Below, one piece after another: positions 37,671 to 46,369 of a stretch of DNA of 64,000 nt. The stretch comes from an uncultured delta proteobacterium (GTDB taxonomy: Bacteria; Desulfobacterota; Desulfovibrionia; Desulfovibrionales; Desulfovibrionaceae), in NCBI GenBank assembly GCA_903835685.1, contig CAILNX010000017.1:124001-188000 (forward strand), in the 5' to 3' direction. Below the pieces are notes generated by a model. It saw nothing but the letters and a program-made list of their open reading frames with translations. It had not been told where the DNA came from and did not search any database. The translations under genes and the position numbers were made by a program. The first letter of the stretch is position 1. The number at the start of each line of letters is the position of its first letter.

Positions 37671-38351
37671 ATGGATAAGAAAATGGCTGTCTCCAAGGTG
37701 GAGCTTTTCCAGGGGCTGTCGGACACCGAGGTCAAGGCCCTGGCCGACATCGCCCTGACCAAGGACTGCCCGCGCGGGCAGGATATTTTTCACGAAGGCG
37801 AGGAGGCCCAGGGCTTTTTCACCGTGTCCTCGGGCCGGGTGCGCATCTTCAAGACCTCGCTTTCGGGCAAGGAGCACATCCTGCACGTGTTTGGCCCGGG
37901 CCAGGCCTTTGCCGAGGTGGCCGTGTTCCAGGGCGGGACCTATCCGGCCAACGCCCAGGCCATGGAAGACAGCACCGTGCTCTTCTTCCCCCGCTCGGCC
38001 TTCAAGAACCTGATCAAGACCCACCCGGAACTGGCCATGAACATGATGGCCCTGCTGTCCGGCCGCCTGCGCTTCCTGGTGCACCGGGTGGAGGAGCTCT
38101 CCCTCAAGGAAGTGCCCTCGCGCCTGGCCGCTCACCTGCTCCTGCTGTTCGAATCCCAGGGCCAGGAGGAACTCATCCTGGACCTGCCAAAAGGGCAACT
38201 GGCCTCCTACCTGGGCACCATCCAGGAGACCCTGTCCCGAATACTCAAGCGCCTGGCCGACCAGGGCCTCATCTCCATCCAGGGCCGCAAGGTGGGCCTG
38301 CTGGACATCGAGGGGCTGCGGGGTTTGGCTTCGGGGGAGAAGCTGCTCTAG
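37671..38351 (+). CDS. Crp/Fnr-family transcriptional regulator
   Basis: 226 residues: a cyclic-nucleotide-like sensor domain (about 10-130) and a C-terminal winged helix (KGQLASYLGTIQETLSRILKRL, recognition helix near 190). In the segment equivalent to the cAMP pocket, AEVAVFQGGTYPANAQA, the conserved Glu is kept but the phosphate-binding Arg is replaced by Pro, so cAMP binding is unlikely. No N-terminal Fnr-type cysteine cluster is present. Sulfate reducers use relatives of this type for redox or nitrosative stress control. It lies beside a membrane iron-sulfur protein gene. The signal is unknown. Confidence 0.9.
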   Translation: MDKKMAVSKVELFQGLSDTEVKALADIALTKDCPRGQDIFHEGEEAQGFFTVSSGRVRIFKTSLSGKEHILHVFGPGQAFAEVAVFQGGTYPANAQAMEDSTVLFFPRSAFKNLIKTHPELAMNMMALLSGRLRFLVHRVEELSLKEVPSRLAAHLLLLFESQGQEELILDLPKGQLASYLGTIQETLSRILKRLADQGLISIQGRKVGLLDIEGLRGLASGEKLL

Positions 38352-38369
38352 GGTCTCGGCCCGGACCCT
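38350..38369. terminator. Small hairpin spanning two convergent stop codons
   Basis: AGGGTC (38350-38355) and GACCCT (38364-38369) form a 6-bp stem with an 8-base loop in the 16-base gap between the Crp-like and radical SAM genes. There is no T-run. It may help end transcription in both directions. Confidence 0.35.
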
Positions 38370-39360
38370 ATCGCAGGTAGGGTTTGCAGCACTCCTCGCA
38401 CGGCCCAGGCGGAAGTCCCTGGGCGAAAGAGGCCCGAAAGGCGACGTAGTCCGGATTCTTCCAGATGCTGGCCAGGGAGCTTTCGCCCACCCGGCCGAAG
38501 CACAGGCGTCCGGCCGCTCCGGGATGGGCCGGGGAGAGGGGCATGGCCGTGTACACACAGGGCGATACCCCTCCGTGCACATCCACAACCAGGGCATGGG
38601 CGGGATTTTCCGGGCAACCGGGCAGCCGCTCGGGCCCTGGCAGCCGCCAATGCAGGCCGATCCCGGCCTTCTTGAAGGCCCCGGCCGCGCGTTCGATCCT
38701 GGCCGCCAGGGCCTCCTGCTCCCCGGCGCTCACCGGAAAAAAGGCCTCACGGGCCAACTCCGGGTCCGGCAGGGAGTCCAGGGTGCTGACCACCACCTGG
38801 TCCACCCCGCGTCCGGTCAGGAGCGAGGGCAGGGCCTCCAGGTCCGAGGCGTCGGACTTCAGCAGCATGTAGGCCACATGTACGGCCGGTCTGGCCGAGC
38901 CAGAGCGGGCCTTGGCCCCGGCCAGGGCGTCCATGGCCGCCAGGACTTTTTCGAACGGCGCGCCCTGGCGGATGGCGTCGTTGCGCTCCCGGACCCCGGC
39001 CAGGGACAGAGCCAGGACATCCAGGCCCGAGCCGATAATGGCCTCGGCCAGACCCTGGTCGATCAACGCGCCATTGGAGGTCGTTCCGGTCTTCATCCCG
39101 GCCGATCTGGCCGCCCGGACCAGGTCCAGGAAGCGTGGATGCAGGAACGGTTCGCCCCAGCCCTGGAGATGCACCTGAAGGGTGGACAACTGCTGGAGCA
39201 GCCCCCGGAAAAGATCGTAATCCAGGTCTGCGTCGGGCCAGGCCTCACCGGCCCAGGTGCGCGGGCAGTACGAGCAGCGCGCGTTGCAGCGCGTGGTCAC
39301 CTCGACCTGCACCCAGTCGAACAGGGGCAAGGGGGAAAACAGACGGCGGAAGAATCCCAT
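38368..39360 (-). CDS. Radical SAM / SPASM domain protein
   Basis: 330 residues. The radical SAM motif CNARCSYC (CxxxCxxC) near residues 24-31 binds the SAM-cleaving 4Fe-4S cluster. The TIM-barrel segments LQGWGEPFLHP and KTGTTSNG follow. The C-terminal SPASM-like region has cysteines in GCPENPAHALVVD, SPCVYT, RLCFG and PCEECCKPY, the pattern for auxiliary clusters. SPASM enzymes often modify peptides or act as maturases, but no small substrate peptide gene is obvious nearby. It is convergent with the Crp-like gene. Confidence 0.88.
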   Translation of the reverse strand: MGFFRRLFSPLPLFDWVQVEVTTRCNARCSYCPRTWAGEAWPDADLDYDLFRGLLQQLSTLQVHLQGWGEPFLHPRFLDLVRAARSAGMKTGTTSNGALIDQGLAEAIIGSGLDVLALSLAGVRERNDAIRQGAPFEKVLAAMDALAGAKARSGSARPAVHVAYMLLKSDASDLEALPSLLTGRGVDQVVVSTLDSLPDPELAREAFFPVSAGEQEALAARIERAAGAFKKAGIGLHWRLPGPERLPGCPENPAHALVVDVHGGVSPCVYTAMPLSPAHPGAAGRLCFGRVGESSLASIWKNPDYVAFRASFAQGLPPGPCEECCKPYLR

Positions 39361-39492
39361 GGCCCCAAGGTATCATCCCGGGGCGGGCGAATCCACCGCC
39401 CGGGGCGGGTCGGCTCGAGGGAGGTCGGGAGCCTGCGGGGCCATGGATGGGAAGGCCTGGCGCGCTTGTCGGGTCTGGTTTCCGGACCTTCC

Positions 39493-41217
39493 CTAATGCT
39501 CGAAATGCAGCCGCACCACGCTACGTCCCTTCTCCCCCCGCACCTGCACCCGGTCGGCCATGGTGCGCAGCAGATAGCCGGACAGCCGGGCCAGATCCTC
39601 GGGCTTTAAGTCCAGGTCGTCCAGCGCGGGCCGGGTCCGGGCCAGGTCCAAGGGCGGTCCCTGGTAGGCCATGTTCACATCCAGGTTGAACTCGTCGAAA
39701 AAGACCTCCACCCGTACCCCGGTCCCGGGATCGGTCCCCTCCATCAGTTGCAGGCCCTCCACCAGTTGCAGGGCCTCCTCCAGACCCAAGTCCGCCCGGG
39801 CGGCCACATCCCGGCGCGCCCCGAATCCGGCGCAGGCCTGGTGCAGGAAGTCGTGGGCCGAGGGTATCCAGGGCTGCCCGGGCGCAAGGCTCAAGGATGC
39901 GGAATTCCGGCTGCCCAGGCGGAAGACCAGGTTCAGGCCCAAGGCCAGGAACACGGACAGGGCCAGGGAGGAATCCACGATGGGCCGCAGGACCGCCGGG
40001 ACCCCGGCAAACAGATCCGGGTCCACGGCCTGGGCCACCCCGGCCATGAAGGACAGGCCGATGACAAAGGTGCGCCGGGCGTCCAGAAGGCGGGTGGCCA
40101 TGATCTGCACGCCAGCGATGAAGGTGTAGCAGCAGGAGAAGATGAGGGCCGCGCCCATGACCGGCCGGGGCATGAGCACCAGCAGGGAGGGGAAGGCCGG
40201 GAAAAAGGCCAAAAGGACCAGGAGGCCGCCCGTGGCCAGGCCGATGACCCGGCTGGTGGCCCCGGTGGCGATGTTCAAGCCGATGTTGCCCGAGGAGGAG
40301 GTCTGGCCCATGCCCCCGAAAAGCCCGGCCAGCACGGTCCCGGCCGCCTCGGCCATGAGCCCGCCGCCGATGGAGCGCATGTCCGCCCGTTTCCAGTCCG
40401 GGTCCTCCATCTTCTGGCAGGCGATGACATTGCCCGAGGTCTTGAAGGCCGAGGCCAGGGCTCCGGCCAGAAAGGCGGCCAGCACGGCCAGGTCGAAGCG
40501 CGGGCGGGGAAGGGCCAGGTCCGGAAGGGCGGCCAGGGGCAGACGGCCGAGGTCATGCAGGGGACGGACATCCACCAGGCCCAGGGCAAAGGCCAGAACC
40601 CATCCGGCGGCCATGCCCAGGATGAGGCAGAACAGCCGCAGGGTCCGGCCCCCCCACACGGCCAGGGCCACCATGATGGCCAGGGAAGCCCCGCCCACGG
40701 CCAGGGAGGCGGCCTGGACCCCGGCCCCGGGCTGCCGCTGTCCGAAGAGGTACTCAAAGGATATCTGGGCCAGGGATACGGCGATCATGACCAGGACCAG
40801 GCCGCTGATCTCCGGGGGGAAATAGGCCCGCAGCTTGGGGATGACCCGGGCCAGCAGGGCCTCGGCCAGCCCGGCGGCCAGGGTCATGGTCTGGATGAGT
40901 TCGAGCCCGCCTAAGGGCGCGGCGGCCAAGGCCCCGGGCATGTAGGTGGAGCTGGGGTTCATGGCCACCAGCCAGCCCGAGCCCATGCCTCGCGCCTTGA
41001 GGGTCTGGAGCATGGTGGACAGGCCCCCGGCCAGCATGGACAGACAGAGCAGGGACACGGCCTGGTCCAGGGACAGGCCCAGGGCGTCGGCCAGGACCAC
41101 GGGATAGATGAACCCCGAGGAGAGCATGGCCAGGTGCTGGACAGCCAGGAGCAGGGTCACGGCCCAGGGCGGCCTGTCTTCCACCCCGTGGATGAGGTCA
41201 GGGGCCTTCCGGGTCAT
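39493..41217 (-). CDS. NCS2 xanthine/uracil permease fused to a GHKL/RsbW-like domain
   Basis: 574 residues. The first 440 form a standard NCS2 purine/pyrimidine permease: an N-terminal VQHLAMLSSGFIYPVVLADALG segment, the TSSSGNIGLNIATGATSR motif and about 14 hydrophobic helices. After Ser440 comes a soluble tail of about 135 residues resembling an anti-sigma/RsbW-type HATPase: RADLGLEEALQLVEG matches the helix carrying the N box, and SGYLLRTMADRVQVRG with GRSVVRLHF matches the end of the fold. The N-box Asn is replaced by Leu, so ATP binding may be lost. It follows the RND pump gene by 21 bases. Transport is firm; the tail assignment is inference. Confidence 0.82.
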   Translation of the reverse strand: MTRKAPDLIHGVEDRPPWAVTLLLAVQHLAMLSSGFIYPVVLADALGLSLDQAVSLLCLSMLAGGLSTMLQTLKARGMGSGWLVAMNPSSTYMPGALAAAPLGGLELIQTMTLAAGLAEALLARVIPKLRAYFPPEISGLVLVMIAVSLAQISFEYLFGQRQPGAGVQAASLAVGGASLAIMVALAVWGGRTLRLFCLILGMAAGWVLAFALGLVDVRPLHDLGRLPLAALPDLALPRPRFDLAVLAAFLAGALASAFKTSGNVIACQKMEDPDWKRADMRSIGGGLMAEAAGTVLAGLFGGMGQTSSSGNIGLNIATGATSRVIGLATGGLLVLLAFFPAFPSLLVLMPRPVMGAALIFSCCYTFIAGVQIMATRLLDARRTFVIGLSFMAGVAQAVDPDLFAGVPAVLRPIVDSSLALSVFLALGLNLVFRLGSRNSASLSLAPGQPWIPSAHDFLHQACAGFGARRDVAARADLGLEEALQLVEGLQLMEGTDPGTGVRVEVFFDEFNLDVNMAYQGPPLDLARTRPALDDLDLKPEDLARLSGYLLRTMADRVQVRGEKGRSVVRLHFEH

Positions 41218-41238
41218 GGGGTGTCCCCTCCTCCCTTC

Positions 41239-44200
41239 CTAGGTCTGGATCGGCTCCTCGCGGTGCTTGCCTCTGCGGCCCAGCCAGGTCTGGAGCTGGT
41301 CCATATAGGTGTAGAACACCGGGGTCAGGTACAGGGTGACCACCTGGGACACGGCCAGTCCGCCGGCCACCACCAGGCCCAGGGGCTGGCGGCTTTCCCC
41401 GCCCGTGCCGTAGGCCACGGCCACGGGCATGATCCCGGCTATGGCCGCCACCGTGGTCATCATGATGGGCCGAAAGCGCACCACGCAACCCTCGAACACC
41501 GCATCCACGGGATTCTTGCCCTCGCGCTCGGCCTCGATGGCGAAGTCGATGACCATGATGGCGTTCTTCTTCACGATGCCGATGAGCATGATGATGCCCA
41601 CGAACCCGTAGAGGTCGAGCTGGCGGCCGAAGAGGAGCAGGGTCAACAGCCCGCCGAAGGCCGCGGACGGCAGGCCCGAGAGGATGGTCAGGGGGTGGAT
41701 GAAGCTTTCGTAGAGGATGCCCAGGATCATGTAGATGACGAACACGGCCAGAAAGAGCAGGAACGGCACGCTCTTGAACGAGGTCTCAAAGGCCGTGGCT
41801 TGGCCCTCGAAGGTGGAGCTGACGCTTGAGGGCAGTTCCTTGTGGGCCAGGTCGTAGATGGCCGTGACCGCCTCGCCCAGGGAGTACTTCCCGGCCGTGT
41901 TGAAGGCGATGGTCACCGAGGTGAGCTGGCCGGTGTGGTTCACGGTGATCGGCCCCACGGTCTCGTGCACGTCCACCAGGGAGCTTAAGGGGACCAGCAC
42001 GTCCTTGGGCTTGTCCTTGTTCTTCTCCATGTCCGGCCGCACGTACAGGCGGGAGAGCAGGTCCGGCGCGGTCTGGAACTCGGGCAGCACCTCCATGACC
42101 ACCCGGTAGGTGTCCGTGGTGGCGTAGATGTTGGATATCTGGCGCTGGGCGTAGGCGGTCTGGAGCGCGGTCTCGATGGACCGGATGGTCACGCCCAGGA
42201 CCGAGGCCTTGTCCCGGTCGATGGTCAGTTGCAACTGCGGCCCGTCGATCTGCATGTCGCTGTTCACGTCCTGGACCTGGGGCAGGCGGCGCATGGAGGT
42301 CTCGAATTTGCGGGCCGCCTCGTACAGCTCGCGGGTGTCCGGGGAGAGCAGGGTGAACTGGTAGAGGGCGCGCGAGGCCCGGCCGCCGATCTGGATGGCC
42401 GGGGGATTGAACATGAACAGTTGCAGGTCCGGGATGACCGAGAGCTTTTTGCGCAACTGGGCCACCACCTGGTCTGCGGTCATGTTCCGCGCGTGCTGGG
42501 GCTTGGTCAGGCTGAAAAAGGCCGCGTTGTTGGTGGCCGGGTTGGGGCCGCCCACGCCCACGATGCCCACCACGCTGCTCACGTTGGGGTCCTTGGACAC
42601 GATGGCCGTGACCCGCTTGATCCGCTCCACCATGCTCGGATAGGAGGCGCTCTGCTCGGCCAGGGCGTAGCCGTAGATGAAGCCCGAGTCCGTGGTGGGG
42701 ATAAATCCCGTGGGGATGATCTTGAACAGCCAGACCGTGGCCGCGAGCACGACCACGGACAGAATCATGGTGCTGAACCGGTGCTTCAAGGCAAAATGCA
42801 GGGAGGACTCGTAGCGGCTCTCCATCCACTTGAAGAGCCGACCGGACTTGCCCACGTGCGCGCCCTGGCGCATGAACCGGCTGCACATCATGGGGGTCAG
42901 GCTCAGGGTCACGAATCCGGAGACCAGGATGGCGATGGTGATGGTGGCGGCCAGCTCGTTTAGGATGCGGCCGATGATCCCGGCCATGAACAGGATGGGG
43001 ATGAAGACCACGGCCAGGGACAGGGTCATGGAGATGATGGTGAACCCGATCTGTTTCGCGCCCTCCAGGGAGGCGGCCATGGGACCCTTGCCCATCTCCA
43101 TGTGGCGCACGATGTTCTCCAACATGACGATGGCGTCGTCCACCACGAATCCCACGGCCAGCGTCAGGGCCATGAGCGAGAGGTTGTCCAGGGAGTAGCC
43201 CATGACCTTCATCACGGCCATGGCCCCGATGAGGGAGATGGGCACCGCGATGCTGGCGATGATGGTGGCGGCCATGTTCTTCAGGAAGAAATAGACCACG
43301 ATGACCACCAGCGAGATGGACAAAAGCAGGGTGAACTGCACGTCGGCCACGGACTCCCGGATGGACTGGGAGCGGTCGTAGACCACGGCCATCTCCACGG
43401 CCCCGGGCAGGGTCTTCTGGATGGTGGGCAGGAGGTTTAATATGGCGTCCACCACCTGGATGGTGTTGGTGCCCGGCTGGCGGCGCACCGCGATGGTGAT
43501 GCACTGGTCCTGGTTGAAATAGGAGGTGTAGCGGTTGTTCAAGGCGTCGTCGGCCGTGGACCCCAGATCGGAGATGCGCACGGGCTGGCCGTTGCGGAAG
43601 GCCACGATCTGCTTGTCGAACATGGCCGCGCTCAAAAGCTGGCCGTCGTCCTTGATGGTGAAGAGCTTGTGCGGCCCGTCCAGGATGCCCGTGGGCAGGT
43701 TCTGGTTGGCCGCGATGATCTCGTTGGCCACCTCGTCCATGCCCAGGCCGTAGGCGGCCAGCTTGTCCGGGTCCAGGCGCAGCCGGGGGGCGTAGGTCTG
43801 GTCCCCGAAGATGGACACCTGGGACACGCCCGAGACCATGGAGATGCGCTGGGTCATGTAGGTCTTGGCGTACTCGGTGAGCTTGTACAGGGGCAGGGAC
43901 TTGCTCCAGATGCGCACGTAGAGCACGGGCACGTCGGCCGGGTTGACCTTCTGGAAGGTGGGCGGGGTGGGCAGGCCCGGGGGCAGGTAGCCCTGGGCCG
44001 CGGCAATGCCGGTCTGCACGTCCAGGGCCGCGCCGTCGATGTTGCGGGACAGCTCGAACTGGAGCGTCACCGTGCTCTGGCCCAGGGTGTTCACCGAGTT
44101 CATGGAGGTGATGCCCGCGATGGAGGAGAACTGCCGCTCCATCGGCGTGGCCACGGCCGAGGCCATGGTCTCCGGATCGGCCCCGGGAAGCTGGGCCACG

Positions 44201-44340
44201 ACCTGGATGGTCGGGAAGTCGATATTGGGCATCTCGCTCACGGGCAGCGAGAAATAGGCCGTGACTCCGAAGAAGACCAGGCCCACCATGAGCAGGGTGG
44301 TGGTGACCGGCCTCCGGATGAAGGTATCGGTCATGCTCAT
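41239..44340 (-). CDS. RND efflux transporter, HAE1/MdtB-MdtC type
   Basis: The inner-membrane proton-driven pump of a tripartite efflux system, 1033 residues as usual. The N-terminus MSMTDTFIRRPVTTTLLMVGL is typical. Tandem acidic residues of transmembrane helix 4 lie in GFVVDDAIVMLENI, and the RND motif GFVTLSLTPMMCSRFM is near residue 470. The large periplasmic loops are of the MdtBC/MuxBC type (NIDFPTIQVVAQLPGAD). The ATG overlaps the TGA of the adaptor gene in an ATGA, so the pair is translationally coupled. No outer-membrane channel gene is present in the window. Substrates are unknown. Confidence 0.94.
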   Translation of the reverse strand: MSMTDTFIRRPVTTTLLMVGLVFFGVTAYFSLPVSEMPNIDFPTIQVVAQLPGADPETMASAVATPMERQFSSIAGITSMNSVNTLGQSTVTLQFELSRNIDGAALDVQTGIAAAQGYLPPGLPTPPTFQKVNPADVPVLYVRIWSKSLPLYKLTEYAKTYMTQRISMVSGVSQVSIFGDQTYAPRLRLDPDKLAAYGLGMDEVANEIIAANQNLPTGILDGPHKLFTIKDDGQLLSAAMFDKQIVAFRNGQPVRISDLGSTADDALNNRYTSYFNQDQCITIAVRRQPGTNTIQVVDAILNLLPTIQKTLPGAVEMAVVYDRSQSIRESVADVQFTLLLSISLVVIVVYFFLKNMAATIIASIAVPISLIGAMAVMKVMGYSLDNLSLMALTLAVGFVVDDAIVMLENIVRHMEMGKGPMAASLEGAKQIGFTIISMTLSLAVVFIPILFMAGIIGRILNELAATITIAILVSGFVTLSLTPMMCSRFMRQGAHVGKSGRLFKWMESRYESSLHFALKHRFSTMILSVVVLAATVWLFKIIPTGFIPTTDSGFIYGYALAEQSASYPSMVERIKRVTAIVSKDPNVSSVVGIVGVGGPNPATNNAAFFSLTKPQHARNMTADQVVAQLRKKLSVIPDLQLFMFNPPAIQIGGRASRALYQFTLLSPDTRELYEAARKFETSMRRLPQVQDVNSDMQIDGPQLQLTIDRDKASVLGVTIRSIETALQTAYAQRQISNIYATTDTYRVVMEVLPEFQTAPDLLSRLYVRPDMEKNKDKPKDVLVPLSSLVDVHETVGPITVNHTGQLTSVTIAFNTAGKYSLGEAVTAIYDLAHKELPSSVSSTFEGQATAFETSFKSVPFLLFLAVFVIYMILGILYESFIHPLTILSGLPSAAFGGLLTLLLFGRQLDLYGFVGIIMLIGIVKKNAIMVIDFAIEAEREGKNPVDAVFEGCVVRFRPIMMTTVAAIAGIMPVAVAYGTGGESRQPLGLVVAGGLAVSQVVTLYLTPVFYTYMDQLQTWLGRRGKHREEPIQT

Positions 44341-45512
44341 GCGCCGGGTCCCCCCTTGTCCTTGGCCTGGTCGGGCTGGGCCGGGGCCTGGGGCTCGCGG
44401 ATCTGGACCTGACCGCCGGGCCGCAGGCGCACGATGCCGTCCACCACCACGTTTTCGCCCGGGGCCAGCCCGGACTGCACCACGGTGTCCGTATCCATTT
44501 CACGCGCGGTCTCGATCTGGCGGAGGTCCACGGTGCTGTTGGCCCCCACCACGAAGATGAATTTGCCCTCGCGGCGGGGGATGATGGCCCGGGAGGGGAT
44601 GATCAGGGCGTCCTGGTCCACGGTCAGGACCACGTTCACCGTGACGTATTGCCCGGGCCACAGGGACAGGCTGGCGTTGGGGAATTCGGCCTGGACCAGG
44701 ACCATGCCGGTCAGGGGGTCCACGTTGTTGTCCACGGCCGTGACCCGGCCTTGCTCGTTGAAATCCGGGTTGCCCGGGACCTTGGCCCAGGCCAGCAGGG
44801 GCTCCTGGCCGAGGTAGCGGCGCAGGAGGGGGAGCTGCCGTTCGGGCAGGGAGAATTTCACGATGACCGGCTGGATCTGGGCGATGCTGATCAGGACCTC
44901 GGTATTGGCGTTGACCAGGTTGCCGGTCTTGATCTTCTGCAGCCCGGCGATGCCCGCGACCGGGGAGCGGATGGCCGTATAGCCCAGGTTGAGCCGGGCC
45001 GTGGCGATGTCGGCCTCGTCCTGGCGCACCTGCATGTTGCTCTGGTCCTTGGCGGTCATGGTCTTTTCATAGTCGTCCCGGCTGACCACCTCCTTTTTCA
45101 CCAGATCGGAATAGCGGGTGTAGTCCCGGGCGTTCTGGTCCAGGGCGGCCTTGCTCTTGCCCCGGGCGGCCTCGGCCTGGCGCAGCCTGGCCTGGAAGGG
45201 CGCGGCGTCGATGCCGAACAGGAGGTCCCCCTCCTTGACCTGGGTCCCTTCGGTGAAATTGGTCTTGAGCAGGGTCCCGGTGACCTGGGAGCGCACATTG
45301 ACCGTGCGCGTGGCGTCCACGTGGCCCACGCCGGAGATGACCAGGGGGGCAGCCTTTCGCTCGGCCTTGACCACGGCCACGGAAACCGGAGGCGGCGGCG
45401 GGGCCTGCTGCTTTTTGCCATCGCAGCCCGCAAGGCCCAGCAGGAGGGTGCACCCGATGACCAGGGGAGCCAGGGACAGGGGCCGCAGGGCGGCCCGGAT
45501 GAACCGGAACAT
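44337..45512 (-). CDS. RND periplasmic adaptor, membrane fusion lipoprotein
   Basis: Links the RND pump to an outer-membrane channel. The start ATG 45512 (MFRFIRAALRPL) follows GAGGT and is immediately followed by a lipoprotein signal with LGLAGC (Cys30); the earlier in-frame extension is not supported. The 391-residue protein has the HlyD features: a biotinyl-lipoyl-like half (NVRSQVTGTLLKTNFTEG), an alpha-helical hairpin (about 100-165), the second lipoyl half (YTAIRSPVAGIAGLQ), and a beta-barrel domain with IPSRAIIPRREGKF. MdtA-like. Confidence 0.92.
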   Translation of the reverse strand: MFRFIRAALRPLSLAPLVIGCTLLLGLAGCDGKKQQAPPPPPVSVAVVKAERKAAPLVISGVGHVDATRTVNVRSQVTGTLLKTNFTEGTQVKEGDLLFGIDAAPFQARLRQAEAARGKSKAALDQNARDYTRYSDLVKKEVVSRDDYEKTMTAKDQSNMQVRQDEADIATARLNLGYTAIRSPVAGIAGLQKIKTGNLVNANTEVLISIAQIQPVIVKFSLPERQLPLLRRYLGQEPLLAWAKVPGNPDFNEQGRVTAVDNNVDPLTGMVLVQAEFPNASLSLWPGQYVTVNVVLTVDQDALIIPSRAIIPRREGKFIFVVGANSTVDLRQIETAREMDTDTVVQSGLAPGENVVVDGIVRLRPGGQVQIREPQAPAQPDQAKDKGGPGA

Positions 45513-45566
45513 GGAATACCTCGCGTGCAGCAAACTGGTTCGTGAACATAAAAAGCCGAAGCCCTC

Positions 45567-45590
45567 GCCCTGGGGAATGTCCCCAGGGGC
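45567..45590. repeat. GC-rich inverted repeat in the efflux operon leader
   Basis: GCCCTGGGGA (45567-45576) and TCCCCAGGGGC (45580-45590) flank ATG as a 3-base loop. It lies downstream of the predicted promoter, between it and the adaptor start, so it could be a leader hairpin or an operator. Confidence 0.5.
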
Positions 45591-45613
45591 GCGGACAGCG
45601 GCCTGCGAAAGGT

Positions 45614-45641
45614 ATTTAAACACTTGTTTGGGAGTCGTCAA
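45614..45641 (-). promoter_or_regulatory. Sigma-70 promoter of the efflux operon with an internal palindrome
   Basis: On the minus strand TTGACG (45636-45641), a 16-base spacer and TTAAAT (45614-45619). The spacer contains AAACA-AG-TGTTT, a 12-base palindrome, positioned like operators of TetR-type repressors of efflux pumps. No regulator gene of that type is adjacent. Confidence 0.55.
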
Positions 45642-45720
45642 CAATGGGCCGGGGCCGACCTCGACCGGAGGAAATTCGAGGGATGGGGAATGGGCGGGCA
45701 ACAGGCCTGTTCCGGCCCGC

Positions 45721-46275
45721 TTATTCGTTGTCCTGGACCACCCGCCGGGCGCCCAGATAGTGGCCCAGCCAGTATCTGGCCTCCAGGGGCTCCTCGCGCA
45801 CGGAGCTTCCGGCCTTGGGGCTGTGGATGAAGGTTTCCTGGCCGGAATAGATGGCCGCGTGCAGGCTGGACCCCTTGCCCGGGAGCTTGAAGAAGACCAT
45901 ATCCCCGGGTTTGAGCTCTTCCCGGGTCACGGGTTTGCCCACCCGGTACTGGTCCCCGGAGACCCGGGGCACCTCCACCCCGTTCTGGCGATACACCCAG
46001 TAAACCAGGCCCGAGCAGTCGAACCCCTCGTCCGGGGAATCCCCGCCGTACACGTAGGGCGCGCCGATCTGGCCCCGGGCGGTCTGGACCACGCCCATGG
46101 CCCGGTCGCCCGCCTGGCCCAGGCGTTCGGCCGTGGGGTCAACGGACGGGCTGTTTGGCGGCCGCACGACCCTGGAGGAGCAGCCCTGGGCCAGAAGGAG
46201 CAGGCCCAGCAGGCCCAGGACCAGGCGCAGAACCTGGCCGGAACCGGAGAGTGGGCGGAAAATTTGACGCAGCAT
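45721..46275 (-). CDS. NlpC/P60 cell-wall hydrolase lipoprotein
   Basis: The start ATG 46275 gives a proper lipoprotein signal, LRLVLGLLGLLLLAQGC, with Cys32, and 184 residues; an upstream ATG at 46344 would bury the signal. The NlpC/P60 domain has GAPYVYGGDSPDEGFDCSG with catalytic Cys87 and the His in LHAAIYSG, then FIHSPKAGSSV. The expected role is D,L-endopeptidase action on peptidoglycan in the periplasm. It is a shorter paralogue of the lipoprotein at 22.7-23.6 kb, without the acidic linker. No clear Shine-Dalgarno sequence is seen. Confidence 0.88.
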   Translation of the reverse strand: MLRQIFRPLSGSGQVLRLVLGLLGLLLLAQGCSSRVVRPPNSPSVDPTAERLGQAGDRAMGVVQTARGQIGAPYVYGGDSPDEGFDCSGLVYWVYRQNGVEVPRVSGDQYRVGKPVTREELKPGDMVFFKLPGKGSSLHAAIYSGQETFIHSPKAGSSVREEPLEARYWLGHYLGARRVVQDNE

Positions 46276-46369
46276 GAGGGTGGAAAAGCAAGCTTTATGC
46301 CAGTTGCCAGGCTTGGCCACGGCCTCAGCCCGACCGGGCGTCATTTTCAGGGGCCGGACCCTCGTCGGA

